Below, one piece after another: positions 10,101 through 21,558 of a stretch of 64,000 bases of DNA. Below the pieces are notes generated by a model, which had not been told where the DNA came from, did no database searches, and saw only the letters and a list, made by a program, of their open reading frames with translations. The translations under genes were made by a program, and so were the position numbers. The stretch comes from Burkholderiales bacterium. GTDB taxonomy: Bacteria > Pseudomonadota > Gammaproteobacteria > Burkholderiales > SG8-41. The stretch spans positions 62,001 through 126,000 of the forward strand of contig JAUXYA010000011.1 in NCBI GenBank assembly GCA_030684405.1. The letters are read 5' to 3'. Every line of letters starts with the position of its first letter. Position 1 is the stretch's first letter.

Positions 10101-10650
10101 CGTGGCGCGCCCGGCCCGATTTCGTATGCGCCGCCCAGGCAGCGTACTGCAGCGCAAGGTCCAGCGCTCCGGAATGGACCTGCTCATCCTGTTGCCACTG
10201 CTCGACGTGGCGGGCAAAAGTCAGTTCGGTCAGCGGCTCGCCAAGCAATGCTGCCAGCTTCACGCCAACCGCCTCACCGTCAATCTCGGCCGCAACCCCC
10301 GCCTTGTACTTGTGCATCGCTTTGCGCTGCACGAAGAGACGCTTAACCCGGTACAGCGGAGCCAGTGCATGATGCCGCGCCGAAAGTGCATTAACTTCAG
10401 GCTGTATGCCGAATAACTTAGCGATGAAATCATCCAGATACGGCGCCAGTGCGAGCAGAAGTTCCGACTCCGCCTTGGCCGTCAGCGATGCGGCTCCGGC
10501 ACGTGCAGCCAGCAGTTGTGCGTGCAGTTCGGAATCGGTCTGCGTGATGTCATCGAGAAATGCCTGATCAATGCGCAGCAGGCCCTCGCGGGCGTAGAGG
10601 TCTGCGAATGAAAGACCGGACGAGAGGGAGAGTTGGGAGGTGGGACTCAA
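7138..10650 (-). CDS. Large fused FAD/NAD(P) iron-sulfur oxidoreductase, NfnB-NfnA-like domain order
   Basis: 1170-residue soluble flavoprotein. Residues 1 to about 235 are an extension I cannot assign. Residues about 240-800 resemble the glutamate synthase small subunit/NfnB: a GltD-style cysteine set (C246, C249, C257, C286, then C326, C329, C333) for two iron-sulfur clusters, an FAD site VLVVGMGPAGFSLSHFL (about 388) and a nucleotide site VVVIGGGLTAIDTATES (about 566). Residues about 845-1130 resemble PyrK/NfnA: a ferredoxin-reductase fold (RRFQPGQFYRL, VVLVGGGLGNAVLFS) ending in C1101-x5-C1107-x2-C1110-x17-C1128, a [2Fe-2S] pattern. The start is a TTG with no ATG nearby. Substrates are unknown; GltD-type amination is unlikely because no gltB is adjacent. 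Confidence 0.8.
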   Translation of the reverse strand: MSPTSQLSLSSGLSFADLYAREGLLRIDQAFLDDITQTDSELHAQLLAARAGAASLTAKAESELLLALAPYLDDFIAKLFGIQPEVNALSARHHALAPLYRVKRLFVQRKAMHKYKAGVAAEIDGEAVGVKLAALLGEPLTELTFARHVEQWQQDEQVHSGALDLALQYAAWAAHTKSGRARHGDGVLFKAPHKLDMQNLVPVQTDAGKGYTEHRFDVSKLRLREGFKLTDHGSDLTGALDEANYCIWCHEQGKDSCSKGLREKAASGRGEASFKKSPFGITLAGCPLEEKISEFHKAKTEGLAIGALAIIAVDNPVVAATGHRICNDCMKACIYQKQEPVNIPQAETRTLKDVLELPWGFEIYSLLTRWNPLNLRIPVPKAPTGKRVLVVGMGPAGFSLSHFLMNDGHTVVGIDGLKIEPLPPELSGVDAAGGRVPFKPIRDVRELHESLDERAMAGFGGVAEYGITVRWDKNFLKIIRLLLERRAQFALFGGVRFGGTVTAEYAFAIGFDHVALAIGAGRPTVLDMPNGLVRGVRTASDFLMALQLTGAAKADSIANMQLRLPVVVIGGGLTAIDTATESLAYYPLQVEKFLLRHETLIRERGEDAVHKGWSAEECETAAEFIAHARAIRAERSAAAQEGREPRILQLLQSWGGATIAYRKRLVDSPSYMLNHEEVHKALEEGISFAECLTPLAIETDHYGHASALKAAVQARGDDGVWRDAGQVILPARAILIAAGTQPNTVLAREDAETFVLDGRYFRAVDVDGQPVVAEKSISKPDAVSVLLAKRADDRYISFFGDVHPSFFGNVVKAVGSAKQGYPVVSGVLSKVQPAAAVDDAAFLAALQRDLRATVHEVKRLTPTIVEVILRAPLAARRFQPGQFYRLQNFESQAPRVAGSSLAMEGLALTGAWVDADAGLLSTIVLEMGGSSDLCAELKPGEPVILMGPTGTPTEIPAGETVVLVGGGLGNAVLFSIGQAMRKAGCKVLYFAGYKSMGDRYHVENIEAASDIVIWCCDEKPGFTPTRPDDRSFVGNIVQAMQAYASGALGGQVISFGDTDRLIAIGSDKMMAAVARARHEVLKPYLKAKHHAIGSINSPMQCMMKEVCAQCLQPHVDPQTGRTSYVFSCFNQDQPLDCVDWKALDQRLKQNSTQEKLMAQWLERCLTALKV

Positions 10651-10829
10651 GATATTCGATGTGGACGTTAAAGCGGTGATTATATCAACCGCGAATTTCG
10701 CCCTTGATGCAGCTGGTTATGTGCTCAGCGTTCCCGGGAATATCAGGCCGAGGCCAAGCAACCGGCGCCCCGTGCCATAATTGCGTCTACAGACACGCGC
10801 CCTCAAACGCATCCCCTATGGCCATCGCA

Positions 10830-10964
10830 ATGAGCGCCTTGCAGCGAAAAATGCTGGTCTGGATCCTGCTCTCCATCCTCGCAGCATCGCTGAGCTATGC
10901 TGCCTTTCGCGGCTATTTCAGCCCGGAAATGCTGCTGGGCTTCGCCAACAGTTTTTCCTGCTGA
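10830..10964 (+). CDS. Small putative single-pass membrane protein
   Basis: A 44-residue frame (48 if begun at the ATG at 10818) in the gap between the large oxidoreductase and folD. It has a basic start (MSALQRKM), one strongly hydrophobic stretch (LVWILLSILAASLSYAAF) and an FSC ending. I do not recognise a family. The sharp amphipathic layout (charged N-terminus, then one helix) suggests a real small membrane protein, but no strong ribosome site is evident and it could be a chance frame. Confidence 0.4.
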   Translation: MSALQRKMLVWILLSILAASLSYAAFRGYFSPEMLLGFANSFSC

Positions 10965-11009
10965 CTTTCTCGCCGAGGCCACGGCAGCAGCAAGCCCGAC
11001 GCAGAGAGC

Positions 11010-11891
11010 TCAGGCTGCCAGGCGTTCCGCAGCCGTGATGACATTGGCAATCACCATCGCCACGGTCATCGGACCAACACCGCCCGGAACCGGGGTGATC
11101 CATCCAGCCCGCGCCTGCACGGCATCGTAATCGACGTCCCCGCACAGTTTTCCGTCAGGCATCCGGTTGATGCCGACATCAATGACCGCGGCACCTGGCT
11201 TGACCATATCCGCGGTAACCATCCGTGGCTTTCCAGCCGCACAGATCAGGATGTCGGCTTCCCGCGTAATCGTCGCCAGTTCGGGCGTGCGCGAATGGCA
11301 GATCGTGACCGTTGCATTGCGTTCGAGCAGCATCAGGGCAGCCGGCTTGCCGACTATGCTACTGCGCCCTATGACTACGGCATGTTTGCCGGCCACCGGC
11401 ACTCCGGCACGCTCAAGCATCAGCATGCAGCCCGAGGGCGTGCACGGCGCCAGCAGGGCATGTCCGTCAAGCAGGGCGCCGAGGCTGCGCCAGGTGAATC
11501 CGTCGACGTCCTTTGCCGGATCGATGCGCTGCAACACCGAAACCGCCTTCATATGCGCGGGCAGCGGCAGTTGCACAAGGATACCGTGCACTTGGGAATC
11601 GCTGTTCAAGGCATCGATTTTTTGCAGCAGTTCCGTCTCGGTGGTTGTCGCCGGCAGGCGGTAATCAAAGGTACTGACACCGGCTTCGCGACAGGCACGC
11701 TCCTTGGCCCGCACGTAAACTGCCGAAGCGGGATCATCCCCCACCAGCACCACAGCCAGTCCCGGCACAAAGCCGCGTGCCGCAAGACGCTGCGCGGCGT
11801 CCTTCTGTTCGCACAGCACCTGCCGCGCCATTGCAGCACCGTCGATGACAATCGCACCCATCGCACCCAATCCGGTTGAAAGTTCTGTCAT
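11010..11891 (-). CDS. folD: Methylenetetrahydrofolate dehydrogenase/cyclohydrolase FolD
   Basis: Bifunctional cytosolic enzyme that interconverts 5,10-methylene-, methenyl- and 10-formyl-tetrahydrofolate with NADP. Motifs are YVRAKERACREAGV (with the catalytic lysine), DPAKDVDGF, APCTPSGCMLML, GKHAVVIGRSSIVGKP (nucleotide loop) and PVPGGVGPMTVAM near the C-terminus. Length from 11891 is 293 residues; an internal ATG at 11861 (MGAIVIDGAAMA) would give 283, closer to the family norm, so the start may be 30 bases downstream. It follows ftsB by 20 bases. Confidence 0.95.
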   Translation of the reverse strand: MTELSTGLGAMGAIVIDGAAMARQVLCEQKDAAQRLAARGFVPGLAVVLVGDDPASAVYVRAKERACREAGVSTFDYRLPATTTETELLQKIDALNSDSQVHGILVQLPLPAHMKAVSVLQRIDPAKDVDGFTWRSLGALLDGHALLAPCTPSGCMLMLERAGVPVAGKHAVVIGRSSIVGKPAALMLLERNATVTICHSRTPELATITREADILICAAGKPRMVTADMVKPGAAVIDVGINRMPDGKLCGDVDYDAVQARAGWITPVPGGVGPMTVAMVIANVITAAERLAA

Positions 11892-11911
11892 GCAGGCCTG
11901 CGAGGCCCGCC

Positions 11912-12220
11912 CTATTGCCCTGATGGTTCCACCGGTCGACCGGCCGGAACACTCTCGAGGACCTGAAAAAAAACCTCGTCGCGACGGATCATGCCGAGCT
12001 CATTGCGTGCGCGCTCTTCCACGGCCTCCAGCCCCTGTTTGAGGTCGCCGACCTCGGCATCCAGAGCTTCATTACGCGCGCGCATCCTGTCATTGGTCTC
12101 GCGCTGAGCTGCAATCTGCCGCTCCATTTCCCACACCCTCAGCAAGCCGCCCTTGCCCAGCCACAGGGGATACTGGATAAGGAGCAGCAAACCGGTGAGC
12201 AGGATGGCGAGCAGTCGCAT
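11912..12220 (-). CDS. ftsB: Cell division protein FtsB
   Basis: 102-residue bitopic inner-membrane protein of the FtsQBL divisome complex. A membrane helix at about 3-20 (LLAILLTGLLLLIQYPLWL) is followed directly by the GKGGLLRVWEME signature and a coiled coil at about 30-70. Position immediately after eno is the classic ftsB location in proteobacteria. It has an acidic/proline-rich tail without recognised motifs. Confidence 0.93.
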   Translation of the reverse strand: MRLLAILLTGLLLLIQYPLWLGKGGLLRVWEMERQIAAQRETNDRMRARNEALDAEVGDLKQGLEAVEERARNELGMIRRDEVFFQVLESVPAGRPVEPSGQ

Positions 12221-12258
12221 GACTTCAGCAAGGCAAGCCTGCGCCCCGCAGGAAAAAT

Positions 12259-13563
<1,305 letters not shown>

Positions 13564-14397
13564 TTATACATGCTGCTCCACGAAGCGACGGCTTTTGACC
13601 GTCGCATCGAGGTCGTGAAGGGTATCCAGCAACTCGCCCATCAATGCGAGCGGCCACGAATTCGGGCCATCGCACAGCGCTTCGTCCGGCTTCGGATGTG
13701 TTTCCATAAACACACCGGAGACGCCCGCGGCTACCGCTGCGCGTGCCAGCACCGGGATATGCTCGCGTTGACCGCCGCTGGCACTGCCCTGCCCGCCCGG
13801 CAACTGCACGGAGTGGGTGGCGTCGAATACAACCGGACAGCCGGTACCGCGCATCACAGCCAACCCCCGCATATCGACGACCAGGTTGTTGTAGCCGAAG
13901 CTAAAGCCGCGCTCGCAGACCATGATCTGATCGTTGCCGGTGCTGCGCGCCTTGTCTACGACGTTGGCCATTTCCCAGGGTGACAGGAACTGGCCCTTCT
14001 TGATGTTCACCGGCTTGCGCTGGCTGGCCACGCTACGGATGAAATTGGTCTGCCGGCAGAGGAAAGCCGGGGTCTGGATCACGTCCACCACCGCCGCAAC
14101 TTCCGCGAGCGGTGTGTCTTCGTGCACATCGGTCAGCACCGGCACGCCAATCTGCCGCTTCACCGCTTCGAGTATGCGCAAGCCCTCTTCGACGCCAGGT
14201 CCGCGGTAGCTTTTGCCCGAGGTACGGTTGGCTTTGTCGAACGAGCCTTTGAACACATAGGGCATGCGCAGACGGGCCGCCTGCTCTTTCAGATGGCCCG
14301 CAACATCAAGGCACATCTGCTCGCTTTCGAGGGTATCAGGCCCGGCAATCAGGAACATAGGCCTGTCGAGACCGGCTTCGAATCCGCAGAGTTTCAT
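13564..14397 (-). CDS. kdsA: 3-deoxy-D-manno-octulosonate 8-phosphate synthase, unusual metal-site residue
   Basis: 277-residue enzyme condensing phosphoenolpyruvate with arabinose 5-phosphate to make KDO-8-phosphate for LPS. Motifs are [60 protein letters not shown] and METHPKP. The other metal-site residues are kept (H195, E232, D243). At residue 21 the sequence is [10 protein letters not shown], where the family usually has Cys (metal-dependent) or Asn (metal-independent); the codon reads GAT directly. The rest of the barrel looks intact. It lies between pyrG and eno. Confidence 0.96.
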   Translation of the reverse strand: MKLCGFEAGLDRPMFLIAGPDTLESEQMCLDVAGHLKEQAARLRMPYVFKGSFDKANRTSGKSYRGPGVEEGLRILEAVKRQIGVPVLTDVHEDTPLAEVAAVVDVIQTPAFLCRQTNFIRSVASQRKPVNIKKGQFLSPWEMANVVDKARSTGNDQIMVCERGFSFGYNNLVVDMRGLAVMRGTGCPVVFDATHSVQLPGGQGSASGGQREHIPVLARAAVAAGVSGVFMETHPKPDEALCDGPNSWPLALMGELLDTLHDLDATVKSRRFVEQHV

Positions 14398-14416
14398 GAG
14401 TCAGTCCGGAATGCTC

Positions 14417-16105
<1,689 letters not shown>

Positions 16106-16136
16106 TCATTTTATCGCAAATCCCGCCGCCTTCCAA

Positions 16137-18521
16137 TCACGCCGGCTTGCCGCCCCGTGCCAGATAGAGCCAGGTTTCAACCACGGTATCGGGATTCAGT
16201 GACAGGCTCTCGATCCCCTCTTCCACCAGCCATTCGGCAAGGTCGGGATGATCCGAAGGGCCCTGTCCGCAGATGCCCACATACTTGCCGGCCTTGCGAC
16301 AGGCCACAATCGCCAAGTGCAGCATGTGCTTGACCGCCGGATCACGCTCGTCGAAAGCGTCGGCAATGATTGCCGAATCGCGGTCGAGGGCCAGCGTCAT
16401 CTGCGTCATGTCGTTGGAACCGATCGAGAAGCCGTCGAAGTGCTCAAGAAACTGGTCGGCGAGAATCGCGTTCGATGGAATTTCGCACATCATGATGATG
16501 CGCAGACCGTTCTTGCCACGCTCCAGCCCGTTTTCCGCCAGTAGCTTGACTACCCGCTTGCCTTCATCGACGGTGCGGATGAATGGCACCATGATCTCGA
16601 CGTTGGTCAGCCCCATTTCATCGCGGACCTTTTTCATCGCCCGGCATTCCAGCTCGAAGCAGTCCTTGAAGGCAGGAGACACATAACGCGAGGCGCCACG
16701 GAAGCCGAGCATCGGATTTTCCTCGCGCGGCTCGTAGCGCGAGCCCCCGGTAAGGCTGGAGTATTCGTTGGACTTGAAGTCCGACAGGCGCACGATTACC
16801 GGCTTCGGCCAGAATGCCGCGCCCAGCGTGGCCACACCCTCAGCCAGTTTGTTGACATAAAAGCTCACCGGGTCCGCATAACCGGCACTGTGCTCCTCCA
16901 CCGCGAGTTTGAGATCGGCACTGAGGTCGGGATAGGCCAACACAGCCTTGGGGTGAACGCCGATCATGCGGGCGATGATGAATTCCAGCCGCGCCAAGCC
17001 AACACCTTCGTTGGGCAGGCGCTGGAATTCAAAAGCGAGTTCGGGATTGCCGACGTTCATGGTGATTTTCACCGGGCACTTCGGCATGCTCGACAGCGAA
17101 AGATCGATCACTTCGGTCTGCAGTTCACCGCGGTAGACGAAACCGGTGTCACCCTCCGCACAGGACACCGTGACCAATTTGCCTTCCTTCAGCACCTGGG
17201 TGGCGTCGCCGCAGCCGACGACCGCGGGAATGCCCAGTTCACGCGCGATGATCGCTGCATGGCAGGTGCGACCCCCGCGATTGGTGACAATGGCCGAGGC
17301 CCGCTTCATTACCGGCTCCCAGTCCGGATCAGTCATGTCCGTCACCAACACGTCCCCGGGCTTTACGCGGTCCATCTCCGTTGAACTCTTGATCAGCCGC
17401 ACCGGACCACTGCCGATGCGCTGGCCGATGGCGCGGCCGGTCGCCAGCACTTCCGAACGCTCCTTCAGACGGTAGCGACGCAGGGTGTCGACCTTTTCGC
17501 TGGCCTTCACGGTCTCCGGGCGCGCCTGGAGGATGTAAAGCTTGCCGTCATTGCCATCTTTACCCCACTCGATGTCCATCGGCCGCTGGTAGTGCGATTC
17601 GATGATCACGGCATAACGCGCCAGTTCGGTGACTTCGGCGTCAGTAATCGAAAACTTGCGCCGCTCCGCTTCGGGCACATCGATGGTTTGCACTGACTTG
17701 CCGGCAGCACGATCGTCTGTAAACACCATGCGCAGCGCCTTTGAGCCCAGTCCCCGGCGCAGGATCGCATCCCTGCCTTCCTTGAGGCCGCGCTTGTAGA
17801 CATAGAACTCGTCCGGATTGACCTGCCCCTGCACCACCGTTTCGCCGAGCCCATAGGCGGATGTGATGAACACCACCTGGTCAAAGCCGGATTCGGTGTC
17901 GAGCGTGAACATCACGCCGCTGGAACCCTTGTCGCTGCGCACCATGCGCTGCACCGCCGCCGACAGCGCCACCTCGTCGTGGGTGAAGCCCTTGTGCACC
18001 CGGTAGGAAATGGCCCGATCGTTGTAGAGCGATGCGAAGACATGGCGGATCGCCTCAAACAGGTTGTCGAGGCCATGCACGTTGAGATAAGTTTCCTGCT
18101 GCCCGGCAAAAGAGGCATCCGGCAGGTCCTCCGCAGTCGCCGAGGAGCGCACCGCGAATGACATGTCCGCGCCGGAATCCGCAACCAGCTTCTCGTAGGC
18201 TGTTTCGATCGACTTGCGGAAGTCAGCACTGAATTCCTGTGCAAGGATCCAGCCGCGGATCTCGCCGCCTGCGGCAGTAAGCGCATTGACGTCATCGGCA
18301 TCGAGCGTGGACAGGCGCTTCGAAATCCTGTCTGCAAGGCCGTTCTCTGCCAGAAACAGCCGATAGGCGTCGGAAGTGGTCGCAAATCCGCCGGGCACCC
18401 GCACGCCGGCGCCGGCAAGCTGGCTGATCATTTCTCCGAGCGACGCATTCTTGCCGCCGACCCGCCCCACATCACTCATGCGCAACGCACTCAGATCAAC
18501 CACAAGCTCTTTGCCGCCCAT
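16137..18521 (-). CDS. ppsA: Phosphoenolpyruvate synthase
   Basis: 794-residue gluconeogenic enzyme that makes phosphoenolpyruvate from pyruvate and ATP. The N-terminal ATP/pyruvate-binding domain (1 to about 350) has [12 protein letters not shown] and [20 protein letters not shown]. The swivelling phosphohistidine domain has H421 in [18 protein letters not shown]. The C-terminal barrel ends with the catalytic-cysteine segment [25 protein letters not shown] site precedes the start. Its regulator ppsR is divergent, 70 bases away, so activity is probably set by PpsR-driven phosphorylation of the threonine (T419) beside H421. Confidence 0.98.
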   Translation of the reverse strand: MGGKELVVDLSALRMSDVGRVGGKNASLGEMISQLAGAGVRVPGGFATTSDAYRLFLAENGLADRISKRLSTLDADDVNALTAAGGEIRGWILAQEFSADFRKSIETAYEKLVADSGADMSFAVRSSATAEDLPDASFAGQQETYLNVHGLDNLFEAIRHVFASLYNDRAISYRVHKGFTHDEVALSAAVQRMVRSDKGSSGVMFTLDTESGFDQVVFITSAYGLGETVVQGQVNPDEFYVYKRGLKEGRDAILRRGLGSKALRMVFTDDRAAGKSVQTIDVPEAERRKFSITDAEVTELARYAVIIESHYQRPMDIEWGKDGNDGKLYILQARPETVKASEKVDTLRRYRLKERSEVLATGRAIGQRIGSGPVRLIKSSTEMDRVKPGDVLVTDMTDPDWEPVMKRASAIVTNRGGRTCHAAIIARELGIPAVVGCGDATQVLKEGKLVTVSCAEGDTGFVYRGELQTEVIDLSLSSMPKCPVKITMNVGNPELAFEFQRLPNEGVGLARLEFIIARMIGVHPKAVLAYPDLSADLKLAVEEHSAGYADPVSFYVNKLAEGVATLGAAFWPKPVIVRLSDFKSNEYSSLTGGSRYEPREENPMLGFRGASRYVSPAFKDCFELECRAMKKVRDEMGLTNVEIMVPFIRTVDEGKRVVKLLAENGLERGKNGLRIIMMCEIPSNAILADQFLEHFDGFSIGSNDMTQMTLALDRDSAIIADAFDERDPAVKHMLHLAIVACRKAGKYVGICGQGPSDHPDLAEWLVEEGIESLSLNPDTVVETWLYLARGGKPA

Positions 18522-18591
18522 ACCTGCTTCCTTCGATTGTGTGCCGCATCAAAAGCGGCTATTTTACCGAATCCAGTCTCCGGTTCCGAGC

Positions 18592-19416
18592 ATGAACTCA
18601 AAACGTACGGCCTTTTTTGTATCCGACCGCACCGGCATCACTGCTGAAATGCTCGGCCACAGCCTGCTGACCCAGTTCGACAAAGTCCATCTGAAGGAAA
18701 TCACGGTGCCGTTCATCGATACCGTGGACAAGGCACACGGTTTCGTACGAAGGGTCAATGACACCGGGGCCACTGACGGCGTTAGGCCCATTGTCATCAG
18801 CACCCTGGTCAACACCGAGATTGCCGGCATTGTCGCCACCGCCAGCGCCTTATTCCTTGATTCCTTTGAGATTTTCATTGCGCCTCTGGAAAAGGAACTG
18901 GGCGTCAAGGCCTCCCACGCCATCGGCCGTTCCCACAGCACTGAAGACTTCGTTAATTACCATCACCGCATAGAGGCGGTGAATTACGCCTTGTCCCACG
19001 ACGACGGCGTGTCGAAACGGAATCTGGCAGAGTCCGACATCATTTTGGTCGGCGTTTCACGTTGCGGGAAAACACCGACTTGTCTGTATCTCGCGATGCA
19101 GTTCGGGATCCGCGCCGCCAATTACCCGCTGATTCCGGAAGATTTCAGCACCATGCAGTTGCCAGCGCAGATCAAAACCTTGCGCAACAGACTCTACGGA
19201 CTGACCATCAAGCCCGCACGCCTGCAGCAGATCCGCAATGAGCGGCGCCCCGGAAGCAAATACGCGACGCGTGACAACTGCGAGTTCGAAATCCGCGAGG
19301 CCGAGGCGCTGATGCGCCAGGAAGGCATTCCCTATCTCGACGCAACAAGCAAGTCGGTTGAGGAACTCGCCACCACGATCCTGCAGGAAGCCAAGCTGGA
19401 ACGACGCATTTACTAA
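18592..19416 (+). CDS. ppsR: PEP synthase regulatory protein (kinase/pyrophosphorylase, DUF299 family)
   Basis: 274-residue bifunctional regulator that inactivates PEP synthase by ADP-dependent phosphorylation and reactivates it by phosphorolysis. The start at [20 protein letters not shown] is the standard family N-terminus; the frame is open upstream through the ppsA promoter region. The P-loop is GVSRCGKT at residues 154-161. It is transcribed away from ppsA. Its stop overlaps the convergent methyltransferase stop by 3 bases (CTAA at 19413-19416 serves both). Confidence 0.96.
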   Translation: MNSKRTAFFVSDRTGITAEMLGHSLLTQFDKVHLKEITVPFIDTVDKAHGFVRRVNDTGATDGVRPIVISTLVNTEIAGIVATASALFLDSFEIFIAPLEKELGVKASHAIGRSHSTEDFVNYHHRIEAVNYALSHDDGVSKRNLAESDIILVGVSRCGKTPTCLYLAMQFGIRAANYPLIPEDFSTMQLPAQIKTLRNRLYGLTIKPARLQQIRNERRPGSKYATRDNCEFEIREAEALMRQEGIPYLDATSKSVEELATTILQEAKLERRIY

Positions 19417-20192
19417 GCCTGTTGCTGCCTTATGCGCTCAAACAGACAGACAGCGGCTGCAGCAGCAACGTTCAGAGACTCCGCAGTACCGGGCATCGGG
19501 ATGTACACGGTCTGCTGCGCCAGCGCCGCCAGCCCCGGCGTAAGCCCGGCGCCTTCGTTGCCGAAAAGTAAGGCAACATCACCCGTCAGCACCGCATCAA
19601 ACACCGGCATGCCGCGATCCAATGCCGTGGCTACGATAGTTCCGGAATAAACACCCGCAAGCGCCTGCAGGTCCAGGCCCTCGATGATGCGCAAGGCGAA
19701 ATGAGCACCCATGCCAGCACGCAACACGCGCGGCGACCAGGCGTGCACCGAGTGCCGTGACAGGCAAACCGTTTCAATCCCGGCCGCAGCTGCCGAACGC
19801 AGTATCGAGCCGACGTTGCCGGGGTCCTGGATGTCTTCCAGCCAGACGCTGGCACCGGAGAGCCTATCCGGCACAGCAACCTGCGGCGTTGGCACCACGG
19901 CGATAATGCCGGTAGGCGTCGCCACCGAGGACAGCTGGCGGAACAGCGCGTCAGACAGCAGCAGAGCAGGGCTCGAATCAAGTTTCGCCAGCAGGCTGCA
20001 CACCTCGGGATTCTCCGCAGCGCCGCGATTCAGCACGATCTCTGCCGGCGGGCCGACGTGCTCGGCATATGCGGTAACCAGATGGACACCATCGAGCAGC
20101 GACAGGCCTGCGCTTTTCCGTTCACGCGATGACTGGGCAAGTTTCAGCAGTGCGCGGAACCGGGTATTGTCAGTAGAGGTTATGATTTTCAC
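19413..20192 (-). CDS. TrmH/SpoU-family RNA 2'-O-methyltransferase
   Basis: 259-residue SPOUT methyltransferase acting on tRNA or rRNA; the target nucleotide is not predictable. An N-terminal substrate-binding region (1 to about 100) precedes the SpoU domain, whose three motifs are present: [30 protein letters not shown] and [19 protein letters not shown]. The start is a GTG at 20192 that overlaps the senA stop (GTGA), so translation is probably coupled to senA. The pairing with senA may be only positional. Confidence 0.9.
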   Translation of the reverse strand: MKIITSTDNTRFRALLKLAQSSRERKSAGLSLLDGVHLVTAYAEHVGPPAEIVLNRGAAENPEVCSLLAKLDSSPALLLSDALFRQLSSVATPTGIIAVVPTPQVAVPDRLSGASVWLEDIQDPGNVGSILRSAAAAGIETVCLSRHSVHAWSPRVLRAGMGAHFALRIIEGLDLQALAGVYSGTIVATALDRGMPVFDAVLTGDVALLFGNEGAGLTPGLAALAQQTVYIPMPGTAESLNVAAAAAVCLFERIRQQQA

Positions 20193-21490
20193 AGGGCGCA
20201 GGTCCTGAACCCGGCAATCACGTCGCGCCGGTCCGGCGTGTAGAAATTGCGCCAGGTGTTGCGGATCAGTTCCGGACTGGTGGCATAACAGCCGCCGCGC
20301 AAAACCTTGTGGTTGCCAAACCAGGGTTCCGAATACTCGGCATAGGGATCGCGCACGAAGCCCGGATAGGGCTTAAGCCAATCCGCAGTCCACTCCCAGA
20401 CATTACCGATCATCTGGCGGATGCCCCAGGCACTATCCCCGGCCGGCAGGGCATCCACCGTTGCGCAGCGCCCTGCTCCGCCATGCAGGTTTGCAGTCAC
20501 GGGTGAGTGCGCTGTCTGTCCCCAGGGATACTTGCGCTTGATGTGCGGCGAATCTGGCACCGTGGAGGCCGCGAACTCCCATTCCGCTTCGCTGGGCAAA
20601 CGGCGGCCAGCCCAGTGGCACCAGGCCTCAGCCTCGTACCAGTTGACATGCACCACTGGCTCGCGCTCAACCAGGGGCTCCAGCCGGTCATTGACGCGGC
20701 GACACCAGGTATTGCCTTCACACTGCCAATACACAGGGGCAAGTGCCCCTTCCTGCATGCGCCAGGACCACCCCTGCTCGCTCCAGAAACTGCGGTCCCG
20801 GTACCCGCCAGCATCGACAAATTCGGCGAACTGCGCGCAAGTCACAGGCGTCCGCGCCATGCGGAAGGGGCGGAGGTCCACCCCATGCGCCCATTTCTCG
20901 TTGTCGAACACAAAACCGGCGTCCTCCACAGCGCCGAGATCAAACCGTCCTCCGGGAATTTCCACATCTCCCGCACAGGAGGAATGCAATGACTCCGGTA
21001 TAGCCACTCCGCCTTTGTCCACTGCCGGATACCCCAATGTCTGCCGCGTGTAAGTCAGTGCCTCGCAATGCATCTGCTCGTGAAAAATGCTGAGCGTCCG
21101 GAAATAAGCAGCCTCGCGATCCCCTGCCTGTTGCTGAAAGCGCGCTTCAGCGGCCTCCCGCACCGCCGCGAGGTAATCCAGAGTCAAGGCCACGTCCGGG
21201 AGCGGCAGGTCCCAGCGGGTGTTGTGATCTACACGCGCGGAATCGTAGAGTGCGTCCGCAAGCGGCATCAGGCTCGCTGACAGGCCGCCATCCGGTCGGT
21301 AACGCAGGCACCAGCGTTCCTCGAACCACCCGACATGACCGATCTCCCACAGCGGAGGATTGACGATCGGCAGCTTCGGCCCCAGCCACTGCGCTTTGTC
21401 CAGACCAACGATCAGTCCCAGCAGGCGTGCCCGCGTCCCGGCAGACAACGCGGTCAGATCTGAAATTCCGTCGGATATTGAATATTGCAT
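20189..21490 (-). CDS. senA: Selenoneine synthase SenA (EgtB-like iron C-Se/C-S bond-forming enzyme)
   Basis: 433-residue protein with an N-terminal DinB-like domain (about 10-165) and a C-terminal formylglycine-enzyme-like domain (about 175-433, with GGRFDLGAVED, LPSEAEWEFAAS, IGNVWEWTADWL and RGGCYATSPEL). A three-histidine iron site typical of EgtB is visible: H52 (EIGHVGWFEE), H137 and H141 (FHEQMHCEAL). The family joins a chalcogen donor to hercynine. I call it SenA rather than EgtB because a SenB-type gene (TIGR04348 family) is divergent 68 bases away and the C-terminus [19 protein letters not shown] resembles the SenA branch. No egtD is in the window, so hercynine supply must come from elsewhere. 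The last 4 bases overlap the methyltransferase start. Confidence 0.83.
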   Translation of the reverse strand: MQYSISDGISDLTALSAGTRARLLGLIVGLDKAQWLGPKLPIVNPPLWEIGHVGWFEERWCLRYRPDGGLSASLMPLADALYDSARVDHNTRWDLPLPDVALTLDYLAAVREAAEARFQQQAGDREAAYFRTLSIFHEQMHCEALTYTRQTLGYPAVDKGGVAIPESLHSSCAGDVEIPGGRFDLGAVEDAGFVFDNEKWAHGVDLRPFRMARTPVTCAQFAEFVDAGGYRDRSFWSEQGWSWRMQEGALAPVYWQCEGNTWCRRVNDRLEPLVEREPVVHVNWYEAEAWCHWAGRRLPSEAEWEFAASTVPDSPHIKRKYPWGQTAHSPVTANLHGGAGRCATVDALPAGDSAWGIRQMIGNVWEWTADWLKPYPGFVRDPYAEYSEPWFGNHKVLRGGCYATSPELIRNTWRNFYTPDRRDVIAGFRTCAL

Positions 21491-21519
21491 CGGAGCTGCA
21501 TCTATGAATGAAGCGGCTT

Positions 21520-21528
21520 TGTTATAGT
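21520..21528. promoter_or_regulatory. Candidate shared, symmetric -10 element for senA and senB
   Basis: The 68-base senA/senB gap contains TGTTATAGT on the plus strand (an extended -10, TGnTATAGT, about 30 bases before senB). On the minus strand the same bases read CTATAAC, a plausible -10 for senA. One symmetric TATA core could therefore drive both genes. No convincing -35 boxes are visible. This is a reading of a short motif only. Confidence 0.35.
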
Positions 21529-21558
21529 GCCTGCCGAGTGTATCCGGATAACCCTTTG

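Noticed and set aside
7138-10650. Glutamate synthase small subunit (GltD)
   Set aside because: Only the middle part resembles GltD; the PyrK-like C-terminal half and absence of gltB argue against it.
20189-21490. Ergothioneine synthase EgtB as the name for the senA gene
   Set aside because: The family fold is shared, but the adjacent SenB-type gene and the C-terminal segment favour SenA. EgtB remains a fallback if SenB is not functional.
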